A DNA stretch of 64,000 nucleotides from FEN-1219 sp963744305 (GTDB lineage Bacteria > Pseudomonadota > Gammaproteobacteria > Steroidobacterales > Rariloculaceae), in contig CAVUTF010000042.1 of the NCBI GenBank assembly GCA_963744305.1, positions 1-64,000 on the forward strand, read 5' to 3'. The notes below the pieces were generated by a model, which searched no databases, had not been told where the DNA came from, and saw only the letters and a list, made by a program, of their open reading frames with translations. Of this stretch, positions 47,138 through 56,053 are shown in pieces; the first letter of the stretch is position 1; each line of letters opens with the position of its first letter. Made by a program: the position numbers and the translations under genes.

Positions 47138-47671
47138 CTATTGGGGAGCGCTGGGAACGGCCTTACAGAAGACGATCTTATGGTCACCGGGCGCGTAGAA
47201 ATCGCGCAAGGACGCGACCCGTTTGTAGCCCGCCCGGCGATAGAACTTGCGCGTGCGGGCATAGACGCCGCGCGAGGAGGTTTCGATGTACAGCCCGCCG
47301 CCGCCGCGGCGCGCGACCGCGGCTTCCGTGAGCTGCATGAGCCTCTGGCCGATCCCAAAGCCTTGCCAGCTCGGCGCCACGACGATCCAGTAGAGGTCGT
47401 AGCTTGCTCGGGTGAGCGGCACCGTTCCCCAGGTGCAGTAGCCGATGAGCTCGCCCGCGCATTCGGCAAAGAAGAAGAAATAGCCGCTCTTCGCGCCCAT
47501 CTCGAGGCGCTCCTCGAGGAGCTCGACCGCGATCTTGAGCTCCTCGGCGTAGAACACGTCGGTCTCCGCAACCAAACGGCGCAGTGCCGCCAGGTCGGAA
47601 GGCCGGGGCCGGCTGCGAAACTTGGGTTTTGCCTCGCGCCGCGGACCGCGTGCACGTCGAAGGCTAACCAC
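47138..47671 (-). CDS. GNAT family acetyltransferase
   Basis: Intact, 177 residues from GTG 47,671 (VSLRRARGPRREAKPKFRSR), whose first codons overlap the end of the preceding ATP-grasp gene by 8 bases. GNAT fold: SDLAALRRLVAETDVFYAEE, FFFFAECAGELIGYCTWGTV, YDLYWIVVAPSWQGFGIGQR with the acetyl-CoA pyrophosphate loop (QGFGIG), LTEAAVARRGGGGLYIETSS and TRKFYRRAGYKRVASLRDFY. In the family it resembles small-molecule or peptide amine acetyltransferases. With a lysine 2,3-aminomutase in the same operon, N-acetylation of beta-lysine (as in AblB) is one possibility; acetylation of the peptide product is another. Last gene of the first unit. Confidence 0.88.
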   Translation of the reverse strand: MVSLRRARGPRREAKPKFRSRPRPSDLAALRRLVAETDVFYAEELKIAVELLEERLEMGAKSGYFFFFAECAGELIGYCTWGTVPLTRASYDLYWIVVAPSWQGFGIGQRLMQLTEAAVARRGGGGLYIETSSRGVYARTRKFYRRAGYKRVASLRDFYAPGDHKIVFCKAVPSAPQ

Positions 47672-48647
47672 GTCGTCCCGTTCCCGCGACCCGCCGCCGC
47701 GCGTCGTCGAGCAACCAGGCCACCGCGGTCTTGAACTCGATGCCGGCCTCTGCGAGCGCGGCTGCAAAACCCGCGTCGGGCGACAGGCATGGATTCGCGT
47801 TCACCTCGAGCACCCACGGCGTGCCGTCCGTCGCGACGCGCAGATCGACTCGCGCGTAGCCTTCGAGCTCGAAGGCTTCCCAGCAGCCGAGAGCGAGCTC
47901 GACCGCGCGCGCCGCGAGCGCGGAGTCCCGCACGAACTCGCGCACCGTATTGCGGCACTCGAAGCTGTCGCCGTGCCACTTCGCCGCATAACCGACGATC
48001 TGCGGCTTCCCGGGAGGGAAATCCTTGAAACGGATCTCGGCGATCGGCAGCGGCGTTGGTCCGTCGGCCGTGGCGATGATCGCCACGTTGAGCTCGCGGC
48101 CCGGCACGTACGTTTCCGCGAACCACCGGCCGCCGAATTCGGCGGCGCGCGAATCGAGCAGCGCCCGCACGCCGGCCTCGTCGCCCACCACCGAGGCGTC
48201 GTCGAGGCCCAGCGACGCGTGCTCCCAGACGGACTTCACGATCCATGGGCCCTGTTGCGTGCCGTCCGCCATGAACGTCGCCGGCGTCGGTATCCCGGCG
48301 CGCCGCATGTGCCGTTTCGCGGCGAGCTTGTTAGACGTTAGATACTGCGCCCCCGCCGAGCAGCCGGTGAACGGCAGGTTCGCCGCCTCGAGCAGCGCCG
48401 GAACGACGTGGACGAGCTCGCCGCGGCCGTCGAGGGACTCTACGAGATTGACGACTGCATACGGGTCGAGCGTCGCGAGCGCGCGCTCGAGCTCCGCAAG
48501 GTCGAGGCCCACCGGCAGGATCCGCGCCTCGTACCCTAGTGTGGCGAGCGCACCGGCGATATGCCCGGCCTCGAGCAAGACGTCGCTTGCGTCCACTCGT
48601 CCCTGCGACGCGTGCGCATCGTGCAGCAACACCACCGGTGACGGCAT
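47664..48647 (-). CDS. D-Ala-D-Ala ligase-like ATP-grasp enzyme (first of two)
   Basis: Intact, 327 residues. N-terminal Rossmann-like part PSPVVLLHDAHASQGRVDAS, LDPYAVVNLVESLDGRGELV, LPFTGCSAGAQYLTSNKLAA; ATP-grasp part HMRRAGIPTPATFMA, WIVKSVWEHASLGLDDASVV, RELNVAIIATADGPTPLPIA, GYARVDLRVATDGTPWVLEV and NANPCLSPDAGFAAAL, where Glu-Val-Asn-Ala-Asn binds the two Mg ions. The D-Ala-D-Ala ligase catalytic Tyr-Lys-Tyr-type dipeptide-recognition residues of true Ddl are not evident, and a real Ddl would sit with mur genes. Forms amide bonds through an acyl-phosphate; substrate probably an amino acid such as beta-lysine. Follows the second ligase by 34 bases. Confidence 0.87.
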   Translation of the reverse strand: MPSPVVLLHDAHASQGRVDASDVLLEAGHIAGALATLGYEARILPVGLDLAELERALATLDPYAVVNLVESLDGRGELVHVVPALLEAANLPFTGCSAGAQYLTSNKLAAKRHMRRAGIPTPATFMADGTQQGPWIVKSVWEHASLGLDDASVVGDEAGVRALLDSRAAEFGGRWFAETYVPGRELNVAIIATADGPTPLPIAEIRFKDFPPGKPQIVGYAAKWHGDSFECRNTVREFVRDSALAARAVELALGCWEAFELEGYARVDLRVATDGTPWVLEVNANPCLSPDAGFAAALAEAGIEFKTAVAWLLDDARRRVAGTGRRG

Positions 48648-48681
48648 GCGCGGGAAGCCCTACGGGTCGTTCCGCCGGCTC

Positions 48682-49687
48682 CTACGCCGCGGCGGCGCGC
48701 TCGGCTTCGGCCGCCAACCGTAAGGACGTGCAGCGCAGGATTTCGGCGATCAAGGCACGGTACTCCATTCCCTTGAGGGCGGCCATGATCGGCAGGTCGG
48801 AGTGTTCCGGCGTCAAGCCCGCGAGCGGGTTTACCTCGAGCATCTGGGGGCGCCCGGAATCATCCAACCGCACGTCGACGCGTCCCGCGTCCCGGCAACC
48901 CAAGGCGCGCCAGGTCGCAAGCGCAACCTCCTCGACCTCCCGCCGCAGCTCACCCGCCTCGAGCAACCGGTACTCGACGAGCTCGCGCCAGTCCTTCTTG
49001 TTCCGAAACGAGTACACGCCCCGATCCGCGCCATCGCGCAGCACCACCTCGAGCGTAGCGAGCGCGCGCGCACTGTCGCCCGTGCCGAGCACACCGACCG
49101 TGAACTCGCGGCCCGTGAGATAGCGTTCGACGATCACGGGTTGCCGATACGCTTCCAGCAAATCCGTGCAGACGTCGACGAGCGCGGCGCGCGAGGTGAC
49201 GAGGGATGCCGCCGTCACGCCTTTGCTCGTGCCCTCGGCCACCGGCTTCACGAACAGCGGGCAGCGGCAGAGTGACGGCCGCGCTTTCCGCGCTCGTGGT
49301 GACGATCTCGAAATCCGGCGTCGGCACGCCGCAACCGCGCGCGACGTGCTTCGCCATCCCTTTGTGCAAGGTGAGCGCGCATACGAGCGGATCGGAGAAT
49401 GTGTATGGAACGTCGTAAGCTTCGAGCAGCGCGGGCACCTGCGCTTCGCGCCCGAATCCGGCCACGCCTTCGGCGATGTTGAAGACGAGATCCCAGCGCT
49501 CGTTGGCCACGAGCCGTGCCGCAAGCGCGCGTACATTGCCGATCCGCACGACGTCGTGCCCCAGCGCCGTCAACGCATCGCAAACGGCATCGATCGTAGC
49601 GCGCGAATCGAACTCGGCGACCTGATGCTCGGTGAGACCGAGCGCCAAGTAGTCGTCCTTGAGATCGTACGTAACGCCGATCTTCAC
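48682..49687 (-). CDS. D-Ala-D-Ala ligase-like ATP-grasp enzyme (second of two, one frame break)
   Basis: About 335 residues. Start ATG 49,687 (MKIGVTYDLKDDYLALGLTE), then SRATIDAVCDALTALGHDVV, RWDLVFNIAEGVAGFGREAQ, VPALLEAYDVPYTFSDPLVC, TLHKGMAKHVARGCGVPTPD. A frame change near 49,262 restores FVKPVAEGTSKGVTAASLVT, VIVERYLTGREFTVGVLGTG, GVYSFRNKKDWRELVEYRLL, and MLEVNPLAGLTPEHSDLP, the metal-binding Glu and Asn. It starts 36 bases after kamA and precedes the other ligase. Only distantly like its neighbour, so the two probably join different partners in succession. Confidence 0.87.
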
Positions 49688-49723
49688 GTCAGCTTCCCCT
49701 TCTCGACGGACGTCGAGGCGTCG

Positions 49724-51023
49724 TCAGGTTTTTGTGCCGAGCGTACCGTTCGGGTCGGGATACCGGCACTGCTCGCCGCGGAAGTTCCGAAGGAGCAGAT
49801 CTTCGCCGTCGCGTCCGAGCACCGCATCCGGGAGCAGCGCGATCTTGCCGCCGCCGCCCGGTGCATCCACTACGTAGTTCGGCACCGCGTAGCCGGTCGT
49901 GTAGCCGCGCAGCTGCGAGATCAGCTCGAGCCCCTTGTCGACGCTCGTGCGGAAATGCGCCGAGCCTGAGATCGGGTCGCATTGATAGAGGTAATACGGC
50001 CGAACACGAATCTTCAGCAAGCCATGGAAGAGACGCTTCAGCGTATCGACGTCGTCATTGACGCCTTTCAAGAGCACCGTCTGGCTACCGAGCGGAATAC
50101 CGGCGTCGGCAAGACGGCCGCACGCCTCCGCCACTTCCGGCGTGAGCTCATCGGGATGCGTGAAATGCAGGCTCATCCACAGCGGATGGTAACGGCGCAG
50201 CATCCTGGTCAAGCGCCGGCGTTACCCGCATCGGCTGCACGACCGGCTGCTTGGTGCCGATTCGGATGAACTCCAGATGCTTGATCGCGCGCAGGCGCGA
50301 GACGACGTACTCGAGGCGCTCCTCGTCGAGGGACAGCGGGTCGCCGCCCGAAATCAGGACGTCGCGTACCGCCGGGGTCTTCGCGATGTACTCGATCGCG
50401 CGGTCGATGTCGCCTTTCTTGAGCGCGCGCTCGCCGCTCGCCCCGACCAACCGGGCACGCGTGCAGTACCGGCAGTAGACCGAGCAGAAGTTCGTGACCA
50501 AGAGCAGGACGCGGTCGGGGTAGCGATGCACGAGGCCCGGAACCGGGCTCAAGTTGTCCTCGCCGAGCGGGTCTTCTTCCTCGCCCGGGCTGCGGGTGAA
50601 CTCCGCCAAGCTCGGAATCGCAGTCCGGCGCAGCCCCTGCCCCGGATCGTTTGGATCGATCAAGCTCAGGTAATACGGAGTGATGCCGATCGGCAGGGGG
50701 CCCTCGTGACGAGTGATCGCTTCGCGCTCCTCGTCGGTGACGCGAATGATGCGTTCGAGCTGAGCGAGATTGCGGACGCGATTACGGTTCTGCCAACGCC
50801 AGTCGTTCCACTCGACGTTCTTCACGCCGGGGAAGTGACGCTTGCGAAACTCGTTGGCGGCGGAACCGACTACGAAACGGGGTTTCGCTCCCGCCAGCTG
50901 AACCGGCGCGGAGAGCCCGTGACCGTTGAGTTCTCGAAGATGTAGCGCAGATTTTAGAGCTTTGGACTGTTCGGCTCGCGCCGGACTGGGAGGTTCCTCC
51001 TCCAGAGACAGCAGCTTGTTCAC
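49724..51023 (-). CDS. kamA: KamA family lysine 2,3-aminomutase (one frame break)
   Basis: Radical SAM and PLP enzyme that turns L-lysine into L-beta-lysine. About 433 residues, the length of KamA rather than of the shorter EpmB. Motifs: GVKNVEWNDWRWQNRNRVRN, EEDPLGEDNLSPVPGLVHRY, PDRVLLLVTNFCSVYCRYC with C180, C184 and C187 as the 4Fe-4S ligands, VLISGGDPLSLDEERLEYVV (SAM-binding GGD), and after a frame change near 50,210 YHPLWMSLHFTHPDELTPEV, SQTVLLKGVNDDVDTLKRLF, YYLYQCDPISGSAHFRTSVD and YVVDAPGGGGKIALLP, where the lysine binds PLP. First gene of the operon, so beta-lysine is the likely starting building block for the ligases downstream. Confidence 0.93.
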
Positions 51024-51126
51024 CTTACGAGATGGCCTCGGGCACGGTGCCCTTGTGATTCGTCAACCCGGCAATTCCGTCGTTACCCGGCTGGGCAGAC
51101 CATCTGCCCGCAACGAAACCGGCGTA

Positions 51127-51154
51127 AATATAAAACGCCCCTCGAAGATTGCAA
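51127..51154 (-). promoter_or_regulatory. Candidate sigma-70 promoter of the kamA operon
   Basis: Minus strand: TTGCAA (51,154-51,149), 16-base spacer, TATATT (51,132-51,127), about 100 bases before the kamA start in the divergent kamA-gltA region. The stretch is AT-rich against a GC-rich background. Confidence 0.45.
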
Positions 51155-51276
51155 GAACTTTTTTCCGGCTTCGCGAATTGGAACACAGCGCCGTTTTGAG
51201 TGAAGCGATTGCAACTGAGCGGTCGGGCACAGCAGCAATGGACGAGCGTAGAATACGCTGCCCAGTGGGAGGCCAT

Positions 51277-52566
51277 ATGACCAAGAACGCAACGTTGAGC
51301 TACGACGGCAAGAGCTTCGAACTGCCGGTCGTCGTCGGCACGGAGAACGAAACGGCCGTCGACATTTCGAACCTCCGCACCCAGTCCGGCCTGATCACGC
51401 TCGACAACGGCTACGCGAACACGGGCGCCTGCAGCAGCAGGATCACGTTCATCGACGGCGAGAAGGGCATCCTGCGATACCGCGGCTATCCGGTAGAGGA
51501 GCTCGCCGAACGCTCGAGCTTCGTCGAGACGGCCTACCTGTTGATCTTCGGCGAGCTGCCGACAGCCGCTCAGCTCGCGGAGTTCCGGCGGTTGCTCGGT
51601 CGGCACGAATACATCCACGAGGACATGCTGCATCACTTCGACGGCTTCCCGGCGAATGCGCCGCCGATGGCGATCCTGTCCGCGATGATCAATGCGGTCG
51701 GCTGCTTCCAGCCGGTGTTCATGCAGCCCGAGGATAGCGACCACTTCATGGAGCCGGCGGCCCGGCTCATGAGCAAGGTCCGAACGATCGCGGCGGCGAG
51801 CTACCGAAAGTCGATCGGGCGGCCCGTCAACTACCCGCGTACCGAGCTGCGCTACACGGCGAATCTGCTCCATATGTTGTTCTCGCAGCCGCACAAGCTT
51901 TATCAGCCCGACGAGGTCGTCGTGCGGGCTTTGGACAGCCTGCTGCTGCTGCACGCGGACCACGAGCAGAACTGCTCGACGTCGACCGTCCGGATGGTGG
52001 GCTCTTCGCAGGCAAACCTCTATGCGTCAGTGGCCGCGGGCGTCTGCGCGCTGTGGGGTCCGCTGCACGGCGGCGCGAATGTGGCGGTCATGGACATGCT
52101 GACCCAGCTCAAGGACAGCGGCGAGAAGCTCGAGACGTTCGTCGCGCGGGTCAAAGACAAGGAGGCTCACGCACGGCTCATGGGCTTCGGTCATCGCGTC
52201 TACAAGAACTTCGATCCTCGAGCGAGGATCATCAAGGAAGCCTGCCACGCGCTTCTGGAGAGGCTCGGGGTCAACGATCCGCTGCTCGATCTCGCGATGC
52301 GCCTCGAAGAAGTCGCGCTGAAAGACGAATACTTCATCCAGCGCAAGCTCTATCCGAACGTCGACTACTACAGCGGCATCATCATGCGGGCGGTGGGCAT
52401 CCCGACGAACATGTTCACGGTGATGTTCGCGATCGGCCGCCTGCCGGGGTGGATCGCCCATTGGCGCGAAGTCCGCGTGAGCGGCAACTCGAAGATCGAT
52501 CGGCCGCGGCAAGTCTATACCGGACACATCAAGCGATCGTTCGTCCCGCTGGAGCAGCGCAAATAG
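51277..52566 (+). CDS. gltA: Citrate synthase (type II)
   Basis: Condenses oxaloacetate and acetyl-CoA. Intact, 429 residues. ATG 51,277 is fixed by GGGAGG at 51,267-51,272 and by the family N-terminus (MTKNATLSYDGKSFELPVVV); longer upstream codons are out of family. Catalytic residues: His in LLLLHADHEQNCSTSTVRMV, His in WGPLHGGANVAVMDML, and Asp near FGHRVYKNFDPRARIIKEAC. The GEKGILRYRGYPVEELAERS domain is the usual large-domain entry. Divergent from kamA and 4 bases upstream of glgA, which suggests they share an mRNA. Confidence 0.97.
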   Translation: MTKNATLSYDGKSFELPVVVGTENETAVDISNLRTQSGLITLDNGYANTGACSSRITFIDGEKGILRYRGYPVEELAERSSFVETAYLLIFGELPTAAQLAEFRRLLGRHEYIHEDMLHHFDGFPANAPPMAILSAMINAVGCFQPVFMQPEDSDHFMEPAARLMSKVRTIAAASYRKSIGRPVNYPRTELRYTANLLHMLFSQPHKLYQPDEVVVRALDSLLLLHADHEQNCSTSTVRMVGSSQANLYASVAAGVCALWGPLHGGANVAVMDMLTQLKDSGEKLETFVARVKDKEAHARLMGFGHRVYKNFDPRARIIKEACHALLERLGVNDPLLDLAMRLEEVALKDEYFIQRKLYPNVDYYSGIIMRAVGIPTNMFTVMFAIGRLPGWIAHWREVRVSGNSKIDRPRQVYTGHIKRSFVPLEQRK

Positions 52567-52570
52567 CGCA

Positions 52571-53956
52571 ATGAAAATCCTGATGGTCTGCGCGGAGTAC
52601 GCCCCCTACGCGAAGACGGGCGGACTGGCAGACGCTGTCACGGGGCTTGCCGAAGGGCTAGCCGCACGCGGTCACGACGTGCGCGTGCTGTTGCCGAGAT
52701 ACGCGCACGTGCCGGCGGGCGATGCCCCGGAGACGATCGACGGCCCGAAATTTCGTTATGTCGCGCTCGAAGCGCGCGCGAAGGCACCGCGCGTCTACTT
52801 GCTCGAGCTCCCCGAGCTCGCTTCGGGCGGCATCTATACCGGAGACGACCGCGAAGCGGGCCGATTCCTGAAGCTGGCGGAAGGCGCGGTGCTCTTGCCG
52901 GCGGCGATCGACTGGCAACCCGACGTCGTGCACTGTCACGACTGGCACGCGGCGCTCGTGCCGGCCTTTCAGGCGGCGCACGGCATGGACACTCCGGTGG
53001 TCCTCACGCTACACAACATCGGCTACCAGGGCGCGTTCCCCCTCGCCGTGCTCGCGCAAGACGGCTCGGCGGATCTCGAGCCGTTCCTCCCGACCGACGC
53101 GCTCGCAGGCGGTTTCGTCAATTTCCTGCGCGCGGGCGTTGCCGCCGCGGCAGCGATCACGACCGTGAGCCCGACGTATGCGAAAGAGATTCTCACGAGC
53201 GAGTTCGGCATGGGACTGGAGGACTTGCTCGCGGCGCGCGGCGCGGATCTGACCGGCATCTTGAACGGCGTCGACTACGCGGTCTGGAGCCCCGACCGCG
53301 ACCCGCTGCTGCCCTACCCGTACGATGCCGAGAATCTCACGGGCAAGTACAAGCTGAAGAGCGAGCTCACCGCGCGCCTGAAGCTCGTGCCGGACAAAAA
53401 CGCGCCCCTAGTCGGCGTCGTCAGCCGGCTCGTGTCTCAGAAGGGGATCGATCTCCTGCTCGCTGCGTTACCGACGCTGCTCGGCGAGACGCGCGCGAGC
53501 TTCGCGCTGCTCGGCAGCGGTGAGCCTGCATACAGCGCCCAGCTTCGAGCGATCGCGGCCGTGCAGCCGACGCGCGTGTCGTTCACAGAGGGCTACGACG
53601 AGTCTCTCGCGCACCGGATTCTCGCGGGGAGCGACATCGTGCTCGTGCCGTCGCGTTACGAGCCTTGTGGCCTCACGCAAATGTATGCGCTGCGCTACGG
53701 CTCGATACCCGTCGTCCGCGCGACCGGCGGCCTCGCCGATACGATCCAACATTTCGATCCCGTTACCGGTGCTGGAACCGGCGCCGTTTTCAGAGACGCC
53801 GACGTCGGCGGATTGCTGTGGGCTACGCGCTGCGCGCTCGACTGGGTCGATCAGCCGTCCGCGCGATCGCGGATAATCGCCAACGCGATGCGCGCCGACT
53901 TCTCCTGGCACAAGCAGATCCCCGCCTACGAAGCCGTTTACCGCCGCGTGATCTGA
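52571..53956 (+). CDS. glgA: Glycogen synthase (ADP-glucose dependent)
   Basis: GT5 enzyme that extends alpha-1,4-glucan from ADP-glucose. Intact, 461 residues, slightly short. N-terminal AEYAPYAKTGGLADAVTGLA holds the ADP-glucose-binding KTGGL; DVVHCHDWHAALVPAFQAAH, TLHNIGYQGAFPL, TVSPTYAKEILTSEFGMGLE, GILNGVDYAVWSPDRDPLL, VGVVSRLVSQKGIDLLL, and the C-terminal ATGGLADTI preceded by PSRYEPCGLTQMYALRYGSI, where Glu and the GLTQ contacts the donor. Starts 4 bases after gltA. The rest of the glycogen genes follow within 10 kb in mixed orientations. Confidence 0.96.
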   Translation: MKILMVCAEYAPYAKTGGLADAVTGLAEGLAARGHDVRVLLPRYAHVPAGDAPETIDGPKFRYVALEARAKAPRVYLLELPELASGGIYTGDDREAGRFLKLAEGAVLLPAAIDWQPDVVHCHDWHAALVPAFQAAHGMDTPVVLTLHNIGYQGAFPLAVLAQDGSADLEPFLPTDALAGGFVNFLRAGVAAAAAITTVSPTYAKEILTSEFGMGLEDLLAARGADLTGILNGVDYAVWSPDRDPLLPYPYDAENLTGKYKLKSELTARLKLVPDKNAPLVGVVSRLVSQKGIDLLLAALPTLLGETRASFALLGSGEPAYSAQLRAIAAVQPTRVSFTEGYDESLAHRILAGSDIVLVPSRYEPCGLTQMYALRYGSIPVVRATGGLADTIQHFDPVTGAGTGAVFRDADVGGLLWATRCALDWVDQPSARSRIIANAMRADFSWHKQIPAYEAVYRRVI

Positions 53957-54562
53957 CTCGCGCCGTTGCTCGCGGCTCGCGAGGCGGTTCGCGCAGTGGC
54001 GCAGGGTCGCATGGTCATGGTCGTCGCGTGGCCGCCGTCGCTCAACGATCCGCGCAGGTAGCAACGATGTGGGGCCCGGGCGTACCGGGAACATCCATCA
54101 GCGCTTCGCGACGGGCTGCGCATAAAACCGAACGAAAGCGAGTGTTTCGGGCCCCACGTGCGCAGGCGACGTCGGCCACGCGCCAACCACGACCACGCAC
54201 CCCTGCGATTCCGACGACACCGCGCGCCGCTCGGGCATCGGACTGCTCGTTGCGCGTTGCTGAAACCGCCGAAACGAGTCGCACGGTCCGGCCGCTGTTG
54301 AGCGAGCGGGCCGCGCTGGCGAGAAATTGCGAGGAGGTGCGGGTGTGTTTTGCGCGCAGCGCGGGCGCCCCGCGCGCGTGGGGCCCGAGGGCACCGTCGA
54401 CGCCAATCTTATGTGCGCCGCGAAGGAGCCGTTGCCGGAGCATTGCCGGCACGCCCAGGCCCCACATCGCTCGCTCGTAGCCATTGCGCGTTGCGGGCGC
54501 ACGCGCTGCGCGCGAAATGCACCCGCGCCTCGTCGCACCACGGGGAGAAACGCCCAGCGAGC
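53957..54562. repeat. Intergenic region made of diverged inverted repeats, 606 bp
   Basis: Two diverged units of roughly 155 bases face each other: on the plus strand 54,065-54,220 and on the minus strand 54,470-54,319. Both begin CGATGTGGGGCC(C/T)GGGCGT(A/G)CCGG, contain GGGCCCCACG(T/C)GCGC (54,149-54,163 and 54,386-54,372), and end with a CACGCACCCCTGCGATT / CCGCACCTCCTCGCAATTT-like segment. A third partial copy of the last segment (GCGCTGCGCGCGAAATGCAC) is at 54,503-54,538 plus. Long open frames on both strands reflect GC bias and the repeats and have no ribosome-binding site. Lies between the stops of glgA and malQ. Confidence 0.65.
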
Positions 54563-56022
54563 TCACGCCAACCGCGAGTGCTCCTGCGCGCGCTGCAAGG
54601 ACCGGGCCGCGACGGTGGGATCGACTTGCGACCAGTCGAAGCGCCAGCGCCAGTTGCCTTCGGCCGTGCCGGGCGTATTCATGCGAGCCGAGGAATCCAG
54701 GCCGAGCAGATCCTGCATCGGCAGCACGGCGAGCCGCGCCGGAGAACCGTAGGTCGCATCGATCATCGCCTCCGGCACGTTCGCCGCATCGGACAACCCG
54801 AGCCCGCGATGCACGAGCTCGCGCTCGGACTCCGAAAGCTTCGCGTACCAGCCCACCGTCGTGTCGTTATCGTGCGTCCCCGTGTACGCGACCCCGTTCA
54901 CCGGATGGTTCTGGGGCAGGTGCGGATTGTCGGGCTTGCCGTCGAACGCGAACTGCAGGACGGACATGCCGGGCAGCCCGAAACGGTCGCGCAATTCGCG
55001 GACCTCGTCGGTGATGATGCCTAGGTCCTCCGCGACGAGCGGGGTCTCGCCTAGACGTTCCTTCAGCGCTGCAAGCAGGCGATCGCCGACGCCGTGCCGC
55101 CAAACGCCCGTGCGGGCGGTCGGTGCGCCGGCCGGCACCTCCCAGTACGACTCGAGCGCGCGAAAGTGATCGATGCGCACGAGGTCGAAGCGCCGTAGCT
55201 GAGCTTGGAGGCGCTGCAGCCACCACTCGAAACCGTCGCGCTCCATGCGCTCCCAGTCGTACAGCGGATTGCCCCAGAGCTGACCGTCTGCGTTGAAGTA
55301 GTCGGGCGGCACGCCCGCAACGGCGACGGGCTTGCCGTCCGCGTCGAGCCGGAACAGCTCGCGGTCCCACCAAACGTCGACGCTGTTCAAATCGACATAG
55401 AACGGCAAATCGCCGAAGAGATAGACGCCACGCTCGTTCGCGTGATTCTTCAACGCCGCCCATTGCAGCTCGAATAGATATTGCTCGAATAGCGCCGCGC
55501 GAAACTGCTCGCGTTCCTCGGCGAGAAACTCGAGCAGGCTCGGCACGTGCGGCTCGCGAAACGCCTCGGGCCAGAACCACCAGGGATCCTCCAAGAACCG
55601 CTCTCGGCAGAGCTCGAAGAGCCCGTACGGCAAGAGCCAGCGGCGCTGCGCGCGCACGAACTGCGCAAACGACCGCCGCTGCTCCGGATTCGCGCACAGC
55701 GGCGAACGAGCGGTAGGTGCCGACTCGCTGTTCGCGCGCCGGATCAAACGCGACCCCCGTCGGGAGCTGCGGCAAGTTGCGCAGGTAGTCCGGATCGATG
55801 AGCCGCGGCTCGCCTGCATGCACGGAACGCAAGCAGTATGGCGAGCCGTAACGGTCGACGGGCCCGAGCGGGAGCGTCTGCCAGACGCTGAACCCACCGG
55901 CTCGCAAGAAGTCCACGAACTGCCACGCGTCCGCGCCGAGCGTGCCGCTGCGCTGCCGCCCGGGCAGCGAGGTCGGATGAAGCAATACGCCGGCCCGGCG
56001 CGTGGCGAGAGACTGGATTCAT
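54563..56022 (-). CDS. malQ: 4-alpha-glucanotransferase (two frame breaks)
   Basis: GH77 amylomaltase: transfers maltodextrin segments and recycles short glucans. Start ATG 56,022 (MNPVSRHAP), then a frame change near 55,990 restoring GVLLHPTSLPGRQRSGTLGA, the diagnostic N-terminus, and FSVWQTLPLGPVDRYGSPYC. A second change near 55,695 leads to the large intact remainder: GVYLFGDLPFYVDLNSVDVW, FDLVRIDHFRALESYWEVPA (nucleophile Asp in RIDHFR), PLVAEDLGIITDEVRELRDR (acid/base Glu in AEDLG) and YTGTHDNDTTVGWYAKLSES (HDND). About 486 residues, normal. Minus-strand pair with glgC, 31 bases downstream of it. Confidence 0.95.
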
Positions 56023-56053
56023 GCAGCGTGCTTAGGGACGGCGCGCGCGAAGT

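Noticed and set aside
43152..51023. N-acetylglutaminylglutamine amide (NAGGN) osmolyte cluster
   Set aside because: That cluster needs an AsnB-type amidotransferase and a bifunctional GNAT/ATP-grasp protein; neither is here.
47138..51023. AblAB N-epsilon-acetyl-beta-lysine osmolyte pair as the whole explanation
   Set aside because: KamA and a GNAT are present but separated by two ATP-grasp ligases, so the simple two-gene pathway does not account for the operon; it remains possible as a sub-step.
49724..51023. EpmB, the EF-P-specific lysine 2,3-aminomutase
   Set aside because: The length (about 433 residues) and the WNDWRWQ and EDPLGEDNLSPVPG stretches are of KamA; no epmA or efp gene is nearby.
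54042..54566. Overlapping open frames on both strands between glgA and malQ
   Set aside because: Arise from inverted repeats and GC bias; the shared MWGxGVP-like translation is a repeat effect, not a protein family I can support.
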